9,244 nucleotides of DNA from Candidatus Bathyarchaeota archaeon. Its GTDB lineage: Archaea; Thermoproteota; Bathyarchaeia; TCS64. Positions 1-5,975 of the stretch are shown piece after piece (the stretch's first letter is position 1; each line of letters opens with the position of its first letter). The stretch lies in the NCBI GenBank assembly GCA_030593155.1, contig JAUVHT010000025.1:1-9244 (forward strand), in the 5' to 3' direction. The notes under the pieces are model-generated. The model had not been told where the DNA came from. It did no database searches and saw only the letters and a program-made list of their open reading frames with translations. The translations under genes were made by a program, and so were the position numbers.

Positions 1-1
1 C

Positions 2-208
2 TACAGGACCGCCGCCACCGGGGACCGGGTCCTGGGGAGGTACTTCTCCCTGGACATGATGAACCGGGGAGTCTACCTCCTCGGCCATCCCAACGTCTCG
101 GCGATCACCACCGACGAAGACCTGGACTTCACACTCGCGGCCATCCACAGGAGCGTGGGCGAGTTGAGGCCCCACATCGAGGAGAGGGCGCCCCACCTCC
201 TGGCATAA
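2..208 (+). CDS. Class III (GSA-like) aminotransferase, C-terminal end only
   Basis: This is a partial gene whose 5' part lies outside the window; 68 codons and a TAA stop are visible. The segment around MMNRGVYLLGHPNVSAIT, followed by a helical tail with DEDLDFTLAAI, has the layout of the end of class III PLP-dependent aminotransferases. In these enzymes a 'GVYL' strand, a short substrate-facing loop and a T.ED(L/I) helix close the fold, as in glutamate-1-semialdehyde aminomutase (HemL) and relatives. The loop reads LGHPNVSAI rather than the HemL-like AP.....F.S, so a true HemL role is doubtful. The catalytic lysine and PLP site are not in the window, so the substrate cannot be judged. It converges on the phosphodiesterase gene across a 45-bp gap. 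The family call is fairly secure; the specific reaction is unknown. Confidence 0.7.
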   Translation, partial: YRTAATGDRVLGRYFSLDMMNRGVYLLGHPNVSAITTDEDLDFTLAAIHRSVGELRPHIEERAPHLLA

Positions 209-253
209 CAATATTTCCCGTCAACAGGGATGGAGTCTAACCAGGTTCTGAAC

Positions 254-1066
254 TTATGAGGGAATCCCCAGGGTTCCCTTCAGCTCCTCGGGATTGCACC
301 ATACCAGGGGGACGTACACGTCTTCGTCGGAGTATGTCCCGTGGGTCCCACCCTCGCTCCCGTCCTCTCTGAGGATGGTATGCTGCCCATGGTCCGCCAG
401 CACGAGGATGCCGTAATCCTCCCCCTGAGCCCTCACGGCGATCTCCCGGAGGTGGCGGTCGGCCCTCTTTATCGCGGCGATGCCCTGGGAGCTCAGGGGC
501 CCGTGGGCGTGACCTGCGTCGTCCACATCCAGGAGCTGCACCCAGAGGAGTTCGACCCCCTCCCCCAGAGCTTTGAGGGCCAGGGCCTTGACCTCCTCGT
601 CCGTGTTGGACTCGGCTATGCCGGGGCGGTCCGCGAGGGGGGAGATGAGGATGCCCAGGCTGCTCAGGGCCCGGGCGGCAGTCGCCGAGGTGGCTCCCTT
701 CTCCCTGAGCACGTCGAATACGGTCTCCGGCTTGAGCTCTTGGGTGCGGTCCCTGATCATGTGGATGTCGGGTCCTGCCCCGGTGAGCATCGTGGCGAAG
801 TTCACGGGGGTTATGGTGGGCATCACCGACCGGAGGTGGAGGAGGTGCCTGTTCGCCAATGCGTTGAAGGTAGGGGTCTCGAGCCTGGCCGCCGTCCAAG
901 TGGAGACGCCGAAGGCGTCGATGACCACCACGGCCAGCCTCTCCGTCTCGCCCATCGAGTCCACAACCTCCAGGAAGGGCTCGGCGTCTGCCGATCCGGG
1001 CGGCCGGACGCCCAGGATGCTGCACACGGTGGGGGCCAGAGACCTCATGTCGTACCTGTCGGACAT
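254..1066 (-). CDS. Compact alkaline-phosphatase-superfamily phosphodiesterase (type I phosphodiesterase/nucleotide pyrophosphatase-like)
   Basis: This 270-residue protein is probably a metal-dependent phosphoesterase of the nucleotide pyrophosphatase/phosphodiesterase group. All the family landmarks are present in order: VVVIDAFG with metal ligand D50; PTITPVNFATMLTG with nucleophile T86 and N89, matching the family T-x-P/x-N signature; DVDDAGHAHG with D182 and H186; LADHGQH with D225 and H226; and GGTHGT with H242. This is a full two-metal site. The protein is shorter than typical members (about 400 residues), so the cap or insert regions that set substrate choice are reduced. No signal peptide is seen, which suggests a cytoplasmic enzyme. 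The ATG at 1066 is used; it has no clear Shine-Dalgarno, and a TATA-like octamer about 30 bp upstream fits leaderless transcription. It is divergent from an aminotransferase gene, which gives no direct clue. The substrate is unknown. Confidence 0.85.
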   Translation of the reverse strand: MSDRYDMRSLAPTVCSILGVRPPGSADAEPFLEVVDSMGETERLAVVVIDAFGVSTWTAARLETPTFNALANRHLLHLRSVMPTITPVNFATMLTGAGPDIHMIRDRTQELKPETVFDVLREKGATSATAARALSSLGILISPLADRPGIAESNTDEEVKALALKALGEGVELLWVQLLDVDDAGHAHGPLSSQGIAAIKRADRHLREIAVRAQGEDYGILVLADHGQHTILREDGSEGGTHGTYSDEDVYVPLVWCNPEELKGTLGIPS

Positions 1067-1093
1067 CCCAGTTCATACAGATTGGAAGGTATG

Positions 1094-1101
1094 CTGATAA
1101 G
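1094..1101 (-). promoter_or_regulatory. TATA-like octamer of the phosphodiesterase gene
   Basis: Read on the minus strand this is CTTATCAG, preceded by a T-rich GGTTT. Its centre lies about 31 bp upstream of the ATG at 1066, the spacing expected for an archaeal TATA box of a leaderless or near-leaderless transcript. The same octamer occurs upstream of the divergent aminotransferase. The match to the usual TTTATATA consensus is only partial, so this is a position-based inference. Confidence 0.4.
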
Positions 1102-1188
1102 AAACCTGCTGTCGTCTCCTCATACAATCGGTGAACAAGGTCGCAGATAGTCGTCATCACGATCCTGTGAGACGCCAGAGTACCAAAC

Positions 1189-1196
1189 CTTATCAG
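1189..1196 (+). promoter_or_regulatory. TATA-like octamer of the aminotransferase gene
   Basis: CTTATCAG follows ACCAAAC, a purine-rich BRE-like stretch, and is followed by a run of A. Its centre is about 41 bp before the ATG at 1234, so a start about 25 bp downstream would give a leader of roughly 15 nt. It is identical, in inverted orientation, to the octamer at 1094-1101. It could be a paired TATA element or a binding site for a shared regulator. Confidence 0.4.
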
Positions 1197-1233
1197 AAAA
1201 AAACCCCATGCGTATTCCAAGAGTTGTTTGATC

Positions 1234-2556
1234 ATGGGTGAGGATTACGCCGAGATCACAAGGAAGTACCTTTTCGGCACCTGGAGATACCAGAAAACCT
1301 GGAATCCGAGGGTGATCGTGGGAGCGGAGGGCTCCTACTTCATGGACTCTGAGGGGAAGCGGTACCTGGACTTCTCCTCCCAGCTCGTCTGCTCGAACCT
1401 GGGCCACGACAACGAGAGGGTCAGGGACGCCTTGGCGAAGCAAGGGGAAGAGCTCTTCTACATAGCACCGGGGTTCACCACGAAGCCAGCCTCGCTGCTC
1501 GCCCAGAAGATAGCCGAGGTCACCCCCGGGGACCTCTGCAAGTCCTACTTATCCCTGGGTGGGGCCGAGGCCAACGAGGCGGCGATCAAGATCGCAAGGT
1601 TCTACACCGGCGCCCCCAAGCTCATCGCCCGATTCAGGTCCTACCACGGCGCCACCTCAGGTGCCATTGGCCTCACCGGCGACCCCAGGAGGCTCTACGC
1701 CCCCGTGCCCCCCGGGGTGGTCCACGCCCCCGACTGCTACTGCTACCGCTGCCCCTTCGGCCTGGAGCACCCGGGCTGCGGGGTCAGATGCGCCAAGTAC
1801 ATAGGAGAGATGATCGAGATGGAGGGAGCGGGGAACGTCGCCGCCGTCTTCGTGGAGCCCATCGTCGGCTCCAACGGCATCCTCGTCCCCCCCGACGAGT
1901 ACATGCCCAAGCTCCGGAGGATCTGCGACGAGACCGGGACCCTCCTGGTCGCGGACGAGGTGATGACGGGCTTCGGCCGCACCGGAGAGTGGTTCTGCGT
2001 CAACCACTGGGGCGTGGTGCCAGACATCATGACCCTGGCCAAGGGCCTGACCAGCGCCTACATCCCCCTCAGCGCCACCGTGGTCAGGAAGCCCATCGCC
2101 GACTTCTTCGAGGAGGACAACCTGTTCTGCCACGGCCAGACCTACGCCAACCACCCCCTGGGCTGCGCCGCTGGCCTCGCGACCATCCAGGAGTACGAGC
2201 GCCTGGGCCTCATCAAACGGGCAAAGAAGATGGGAGAAATCCTCGGGAAACGTCTCATGGAGCTGAAGGACGACCACCCGTCCGTCGGCGATGTGAGGGG
2301 GAAGGGGCTCTTCTGGGGCATCGAGCCCGTCAAGGACAGGGATACCAAGGAGCCCTTCGCAACCCGGCGCCAGAGGTTCGAGCCCACCGTCCTGAGCAGG
2401 ATGGCCGGGGAGGCCCTGGGTAAGGGGGTTTACGTCATGACGGTGCTCAACACCATGATCGTCGCGCCGCCCCTGGTCGTGACCGAGGAGGAATTGGACG
2501 AGGGCATAAGAGTCATAGACGAGGTCCTCAAGATCGCGGACGCCGAGTGCTCCTAG
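1234..2556 (+). CDS. Class III PLP-dependent aminotransferase with cysteine cluster
   Basis: This 440-residue fold-type I aminotransferase moves an amino group between an amine or amino acid and a 2-oxo acid. Visible PLP-site features, numbered from the ATG at 1234, are LSLGGAEANE (107-116), RSYHGAT (135-141) with the ring-stacking tyrosine, LLVADEVMTGFGRTG with D241, LAKGL with Schiff-base lysine K270, and GQTYANHP (301-308), which reaches the phosphate across the dimer. The length is normal for the family. An insert between positions 168 and 186 carries C168, C170, C173, C182 and C186 (C-x-C-x2-C-x8-C-x3-C). Similar inserts occur in a subgroup of class III enzymes related to taurine- or omega-amino-acid transaminases. 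The start is set at ATG 1234; a TTG two codons upstream is less likely. Its stop codon interlocks with that of the convergent arcTGT gene. The substrate is not determinable. Confidence 0.88.
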   Translation: MGEDYAEITRKYLFGTWRYQKTWNPRVIVGAEGSYFMDSEGKRYLDFSSQLVCSNLGHDNERVRDALAKQGEELFYIAPGFTTKPASLLAQKIAEVTPGDLCKSYLSLGGAEANEAAIKIARFYTGAPKLIARFRSYHGATSGAIGLTGDPRRLYAPVPPGVVHAPDCYCYRCPFGLEHPGCGVRCAKYIGEMIEMEGAGNVAAVFVEPIVGSNGILVPPDEYMPKLRRICDETGTLLVADEVMTGFGRTGEWFCVNHWGVVPDIMTLAKGLTSAYIPLSATVVRKPIADFFEEDNLFCHGQTYANHPLGCAAGLATIQEYERLGLIKRAKKMGEILGKRLMELKDDHPSVGDVRGKGLFWGIEPVKDRDTKEPFATRRQRFEPTVLSRMAGEALGKGVYVMTVLNTMIVAPPLVVTEEELDEGIRVIDEVLKIADAECS

Positions 2557-4178
2557 CGGGCTTCAAACCCCTCCTTGAGGGCGGCGACGAGCCTCCCGAT
2601 GGCCGCGTCCCCCCAGGGGTCCGGATCCGACACTATCTCCAGGGATTTACCCATCTCCTTCGATACCTCACCGCATCTTGTCCTTACCAGCGCGTCCAGT
2701 GCTTCGTCTCCGGAGTGGATGACAGTGTGATGGTATCCGGTCTCTCGGATGTACGCCCCCGCCTGCTCGGCGGCGTACTCCAGGCTCTCCCTGTCCAGGG
2801 GCTCAGGGGTCTCGAACTGGGAGAGGGGGTAGGTCTCCGAGAGCTCCACGGGGACGACGCCGAAGGGCGCCGAGTAGAAGCACACGTGCACCCGCTCCGC
2901 CTCGCCGCCCAGCCCCTCCGAGAGGGCCTCTGACAGGAGCTGGTTCTCCTTGGACTTGGAGAAGGGCTTCCACCTCGGGGCGGTGGCGAGGAGCAGGATC
3001 TCCGAGCCGGCCGGTGGGCTGTAGTTGTCCCTGAGCCGCCTGGCGTGGCGGGTGACCTCTGGCCGGGCGAGGCCCACCGAGTCGAAGAAGAAGACCCCTC
3101 GCCCCTTGTAGGCCGGGTTGTGTCTCTCCAGATCTTCCCTGTAGTCTTTGAGCCGCCTCATTGCGGAGACCAGGGAGGGGTGCCCCCGGCTGCGGGCTTC
3201 CATCAGCTCCCAGAGGGTTCCCTCGGTGATGGCCTGCTTCACCCCCCTAATCTCCGCCATCGTGACGTGAAGGTTGTGCTCGGTCAGGGCCCTGATCCTC
3301 TCCCCCTTCAGCATCCCCCTGAGCTCGTCGGCGTCGTGCGTGATGCATACGGGGCAGGAGCATGGGAGGTAGCTCAGGTCCTTGAGCCTCATGGTTCCCA
3401 GGGGGGTGAGGTATCGACCGGCCTTCGCGTAGAGAGCGTAGGCGGCGGAGTCGAAGAGGTCGCATCCCAGGGCGACCGCCAGGCTGAACATGATGGGGTG
3501 GCCGGCCCCGAAGAGGTGGAGGGGCCTGTCCGGAGGCAGGTTACGCTTGGCCGCCATGATCATGTCGACGAGGACTGAGAACCTGTAGTTCTCCATCACC
3601 TCCGTCGGGCTGCCCAGGGCGTAGATCTGGAAGGGCATCTCGCCCACGATCCTGGCTGACCGCTCCACCAGGTCTAGGTGGGCCCCTCCCTGGACTGGCC
3701 CCACCCAGAGGATCTCGTCCCCCTCGATGAGGGGTAGGGCTGCCTCGGCCCTCCTAAGGGTCTCCTCCACGGTCCACTCGACCCTGGCCCGGGTCTCTTT
3801 CCAGCCCGTGGGGATGTCCAGGATCACCGCGATGTCCGAGCCTATACCCTGCTGGAACCTTATGATCTCCTCGGGGGTGGTCTCCACATCGCCGTAGACC
3901 AGGAGCTGGTAGGCGCCAGAGTCGGTGGCCACGACGCCGTCGAACCCTATCAGGTCGTGGACCCTGATGTCGAGCTGGTCCCCGAAGTTCTTCTTGATGA
4001 TGTAGGAGTTGGTGATGACTATGTCGCAGCCGAACTCCTCCCTCATCCTCTGGGGGGGGATGGCCTGGGAGACCGGGTTGACCACCGGCATGAAGGCCGG
4101 GGTCTCCACGACGCCCCCCTTGGTATTCAGCCTACCGATGCGGCCTAGGAGGTCCCGGTCGCGCAGCTCGAAGGACAT
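2553..4178 (-). CDS. tgtA: Archaeosine tRNA-guanine transglycosylase, catalytic chain without PUA
   Basis: Archaeal TGT exchanges guanine-15 in the tRNA D-loop for preQ0, the first tRNA step toward archaeosine. Numbering starts at the MSFELRDRD methionine (4178), because arcTGT proteins typically begin in this way; an upstream ATG at 4226 would add 16 unrelated residues. Seen in order are TPAFMPVVNPVSQ, ATDSGAYQ with D86 (general acid/base position), LFGAGHP, and DLFDSAAYALYAKAGRY with D243 (nucleophile position). The zinc site is C273-x-C275-x2-C278 plus H301 in the EHN motif. From about residue 365 to 541 follows the archaeal extension, including LLLATAPRWKPFSKSK and SAPFGVVPVELSETYP, which resembles the domain shared with ArcS. 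The 541-residue chain ends without the C-terminal PUA of Pyrococcus-type enzymes; a matching PUA arm is encoded at 6545. SmAP3 lies 98 bp upstream on the same strand, so read-through from it is possible. Confidence 0.95.
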   Translation of the reverse strand: MSFELRDRDLLGRIGRLNTKGGVVETPAFMPVVNPVSQAIPPQRMREEFGCDIVITNSYIIKKNFGDQLDIRVHDLIGFDGVVATDSGAYQLLVYGDVETTPEEIIRFQQGIGSDIAVILDIPTGWKETRARVEWTVEETLRRAEAALPLIEGDEILWVGPVQGGAHLDLVERSARIVGEMPFQIYALGSPTEVMENYRFSVLVDMIMAAKRNLPPDRPLHLFGAGHPIMFSLAVALGCDLFDSAAYALYAKAGRYLTPLGTMRLKDLSYLPCSCPVCITHDADELRGMLKGERIRALTEHNLHVTMAEIRGVKQAITEGTLWELMEARSRGHPSLVSAMRRLKDYREDLERHNPAYKGRGVFFFDSVGLARPEVTRHARRLRDNYSPPAGSEILLLATAPRWKPFSKSKENQLLSEALSEGLGGEAERVHVCFYSAPFGVVPVELSETYPLSQFETPEPLDRESLEYAAEQAGAYIRETGYHHTVIHSGDEALDALVRTRCGEVSKEMGKSLEIVSDPDPWGDAAIGRLVAALKEGFEAR

Positions 4179-4276
4179 GGCTATCAAACATTCTAACTGG
4201 AGGGGGTATTTCACCTTGGCGCCCATAGAGGAGGCCCTCGTTGGTCTGCGGAAAAGAGGTTGTGGGTGACGGCTTT

Positions 4277-4702
4277 CTAGGCGGTCTCGTTGACGAACCT
4301 CTGGAAGATGTCGCGCACCCGGTCGGCTGCGGGGCCGCTGCCCTCCACCACTCCCGACTCGTTCACCCGGATCTTGTCCATGACCACGATGGTGCTGGCG
4401 TCGTGGTACGTCCTGACCATGTTGGGGAAGACCCTCTCGATCCTATCGGCCAGGCCCTCAAGGTTGAAGGGGCGTTCCGAGGCCGAGACCTTCGAGATGG
4501 TGGGCCCGTAGATGAACACCCTGTGGATCTTGGTTCCCTGGTCACCCGTCACGTCTCCCAGACACACGCTCATAGAGTTACTGTCATACCCGAGGAGGAC
4601 TCCGTCATACACATTCCCGTCGTTGCCCTCGACCCTGACCGACTTGTCCATGAGCTGCCCGAGCTCCTCGAAGAACTTCCTACTCGCTACGGCGGCCAAC
4701 AT
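4277..4702 (-). CDS. Sm-like archaeal protein with C-terminal domain (SmAP3 type)
   Basis: This 141-residue RNA-binding protein of the Sm/Lsm family is expected to form a ring that binds U-rich RNA. The Sm1 region spans roughly residues 10-51 (FFEELGQLMDKSVRVE..., with the G-x-L-x-GYDSNSMSV turn). Sm2 is at about 58-74 (KIHRVFIYGPTISKVSA, with the I-Y-G motif). Residues 78-141 form the extra alpha/beta domain of SmAP3 proteins, with VFPNMVRTYHD, IVVMDKIRVNESGV and GPAADRVRDIF. Bacterial Hfq and SmAP1/2 lack this domain. The ATG at 4702 is supported by a GAGGTG Shine-Dalgarno three bases upstream and a good TATA box at 4735-4744. It is the promoter-proximal gene before tgtA and may be co-transcribed with it. 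Its in vivo role in archaea is poorly defined; the family call is secure. Confidence 0.93.
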   Translation of the reverse strand: MLAAVASRKFFEELGQLMDKSVRVEGNDGNVYDGVLLGYDSNSMSVCLGDVTGDQGTKIHRVFIYGPTISKVSASERPFNLEGLADRIERVFPNMVRTYHDASTIVVMDKIRVNESGVVEGSGPAADRVRDIFQRFVNETA

Positions 4703-4705
4703 TCA

Positions 4706-4711
4706 CACCTC
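4706..4711 (-). promoter_or_regulatory. Shine-Dalgarno of the SmAP3 gene
   Basis: On the minus strand GAGGTG is followed by TGA and then ATG. It is one of the clearest ribosome binding sites in the window and fixes the start at 4702. Confidence 0.75.
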
Positions 4712-4734
4712 TAGGGGACAGAATACTGCAACGT

Positions 4735-4744
4735 GATATAAAAA
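4735..4744 (-). promoter_or_regulatory. TATA box of the SmAP3 gene
   Basis: The minus strand reads CATTTTTATATCACG here. The centre is about 37 bp from the ATG, so initiation about 25 bp downstream gives a leader of about 11 nt that just includes the Shine-Dalgarno. The T5 run, with a T4 run slightly upstream at about 4753-4756, could also end transcripts from the upstream small wHTH gene. Confidence 0.65.
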
Positions 4745-4795
4745 TGGAAAACTTTTAGGGGAGGCAGACATGAATCTGAACCGGAATCCAAGGCC

Positions 4796-5023
4796 TCAGG
4801 TCATGTACTCTTTCGCGTGCGGCGCGGTGTAGTACTTACCGTCGGCGAACAGCAGGGTTTCTGAGGTCTTCAGATCCTTCAGCATCTTGAACATCTTGCT
4901 CTGCTTGATCTTCAGCTTGGAGATCTCCTTCCAGGCCTTCGGCTCGCAGCAGAACTCGAGTAGCTCCTTATAGTCGTCGTCGTCCAAGAACTTTTTCAGC
5001 TGTGCCAGGTTTTCAGCAGACAT
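4796..5023 (-). CDS. Small winged-helix-like protein of unknown function
   Basis: This 75-residue protein is of a type I do not recognise by name. It is built from helices near residues 4-13, 16-25, 29-38 and 40-53, followed by LLFADGKYYTAP (57-68), which looks like a beta-hairpin wing. The order helix-helix-helix-wing is that of a winged helix-turn-helix, and the charged helix IKQSKMFKMLKDLK could be the recognition helix. This suggests, but does not prove, nucleic-acid binding. No ligand or dimerisation domain is attached. The frame is open up to 5134, but the upstream part reads through the promoter, so the ATG at 5023 is chosen; it lies about 41 bp below a strong TATA box. No Shine-Dalgarno is visible. 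Acidic residues cluster at FLDDDDYKE (12-20). It sits between DUF1922 and SmAP3 with its own promoter. Confidence 0.72.
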   Translation of the reverse strand: MSAENLAQLKKFLDDDDYKELLEFCCEPKAWKEISKLKIKQSKMFKMLKDLKTSETLLFADGKYYTAPHAKEYMT

Positions 5024-5059
5024 ATCAACAGCACTGAAATTCTCCCATCGCGTACATAC

Positions 5060-5069
5060 TATATATATC
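5060..5069 (-). promoter_or_regulatory. TATA box of the small wHTH gene
   Basis: The minus strand reads TGATATATATAGTA, the closest match to an archaeal TATA box in the window. Initiation about 25 bp downstream would fall near 5038, giving a leader of about 15 nt before the ATG at 5023. Confidence 0.7.
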
Positions 5070-5117
5070 ATTCGGATCGTTAATGCTCGGAACCGGATAG
5101 CCAATGTGAAACCCAGA

Positions 5118-5312
5118 CTATCCGCCGTCTGCATCTCTCTTCTTCAAGGCCTGGATTAGGGCCACGGCCTCCTGTGAGGAATCCGTCCTGCCGAGGACCT
5201 TCAGGCCTCTCAGCACCGTCCTGTGGCCGCAGTGGGGGCAGGCCCTGGTCCTGTACCGGGTGTTCCCCAGGATGATGTTCCCGCAGCGCTGGCATCTAAC
5301 CACGACGTACAT
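5118..5312 (-). CDS. DUF1922-type zinc-ribbon protein
   Basis: This 64-residue archaeal protein has a rubredoxin-like zinc ribbon of CxxC...CxxC type, with C7, C10, C25 and C28. A conserved-looking second half follows: VLRGLKVLGRTDSSQEAVALIQALK. The pattern MY.(V/I).RC..CG......(R/K).R.C..CG followed by K/R..LGR.....EA....... LK matches the small DUF1922 family known from methanogens, whose structure is solved but whose function is not. The first CxxC has two residues between its cysteines and is intact. The ATG at 5312 is chosen because GGAGGG lies five bases upstream and the protein family begins with MY; the frame extends to 5363 without a credible start. Its first 17 bases overlap the end of the Fap7-like kinase gene, indicating translational coupling. 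Confidence 0.85.
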   Translation of the reverse strand: MYVVVRCQRCGNIILGNTRYRTRACPHCGHRTVLRGLKVLGRTDSSQEAVALIQALKKRDADGG

Positions 5313-5892
5313 CTCGTCCCTCCAGCATCTTCTTTGTCTCGTCTCGATCCAGCCAGTCGACACTGCGACGGGCGCAGGGCGTCATCCCACGGATGACGGA
5401 GGCGATCTCCTCCACCACCTCCGTCGGGGACCTATCGGTGGTGTCGATCTCGCAAACCCTCTCCGATCCCAGGGCCTTCACGGCTTCCACGAGGCAGACG
5501 TCCACCAGCTCCGCCTCGACGTTCTCCCAGACCTTCTCCTCGGGGTAGCCCCTGGCCTCCAGTTCCTCCCTAAGCCTCCACGGTGCCCTCCTGAGGACGA
5601 AGGCGTGCGAGACCTCTCCGGGGGGGACGACGTCGTGGGCGAAGTGGCCTTCGACGATGACTGGACCCTTCGATTCTTTGACAATCGTGGACAGCCTCTC
5701 CCTCATCCTGTCCAGATCCACGACGGAGGTTTCCCTGAGGGAGTCGGAGCCCGTGGTGAGGTTCTCCCTCTCCGCCAGATGGGAGACGTTGACGAGCGGG
5801 CTTCCCATGTTTTCCGCCAACAGGCGGGAGACGGTGGTCTTGCCCACGCCCGGCACTCCGCTTATGAGGATCACGTTTCTCCGGTTTGACAT
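5296..5892 (-). CDS. Fap7/AK6-type adenylate kinase-like NTPase
   Basis: This 198-residue P-loop nucleoside monophosphate kinase belongs to the Fap7/hCINAP (AK6) group. In eukaryotes and archaea this group works in small-subunit rRNA maturation, in contact with ribosomal protein uS11. Seen are ILISGVPGVGKTT (Walker A at 12-20), VNVSHLAEREN (35-44), VVDLDRM (58-63), VIVEGHFAHDVVPPGEV (78-94) in place of the usual DYHG..FFPE segment, FVLRR (98-102), LEARGYPEEKVWENVEAEL (111-130), a hallmark of the family, and a C-terminal tail. The tail (about 170-198) is charged and variable and overlaps the DUF1922 start. The ATG at 5892 precedes NRRNVILISG and has GGGAG ten bases upstream. An in-frame ATG at 5928 is possible but adds nonconserved residues. 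It is 83 bp downstream of MBF1 with no strong TATA between them, so it is probably in the same operon. Confidence 0.88.
   Translation of the reverse strand: MSNRRNVILISGVPGVGKTTVSRLLAENMGSPLVNVSHLAERENLTTGSDSLRETSVVDLDRMRERLSTIVKESKGPVIVEGHFAHDVVPPGEVSHAFVLRRAPWRLREELEARGYPEEKVWENVEAELVDVCLVEAVKALGSERVCEIDTTDRSPTEVVEEIASVIRGMTPCARRSVDWLDRDETKKMLEGRDVRRG
5318..5323 (-). promoter_or_regulatory. Shine-Dalgarno of the DUF1922 gene inside the kinase gene
   Basis: GGAGGG on the minus strand lies five bases before the ATG at 5312, within the last codons of the kinase. It decides the start of the zinc-ribbon gene against longer readings of the frame. Confidence 0.7.
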
Positions 5893-5975
5893 AGCTTCTC
5901 GTCTCCCATCGAGTTCGGGTCTACACAACTGGTGTGGATATCCTAGGGGCTGGGGGTTGTTTCCCGTCTAGGGTG

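Noticed and set aside
1100..1160. Possible C/D box small RNA on the minus strand (GTGATGA C box at 1154-1160)
   Set aside because: No CTGA D box is found at a suitable distance downstream, and there is no convincing C'/D' pair.
1228..1233. TTG start for the aminotransferase
   Set aside because: An ATG two codons later is a simpler start and loses no conserved residue.
237..1235. Long minus-strand open frame beginning MIKQLLEYAWGFF across the divergent gap and into the phosphodiesterase gene
   Set aside because: Past the intergenic part it runs through the phosphodiesterase in another frame and becomes rich in Arg, Gly and Pro, as expected of a GC-rich shadow; no family motif is seen.
4179..4226. 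Longer start for tgtA (ATG at 4226)
   Set aside because: The extra 16 residues do not look like any arcTGT N-terminus, while the MSFELRDRD start matches the family.
5024..5117. Possible tRNA fragment around GGTTCCGAGC on the minus strand
   Set aside because: The T-loop pattern is incomplete and no acceptor, D or anticodon stems can be paired around it.
5893..5975. Short inverted repeat CACACCAGTTGTG upstream of the kinase gene
   Set aside because: The stem is only about four base pairs; it is too weak to call an operator or terminator.
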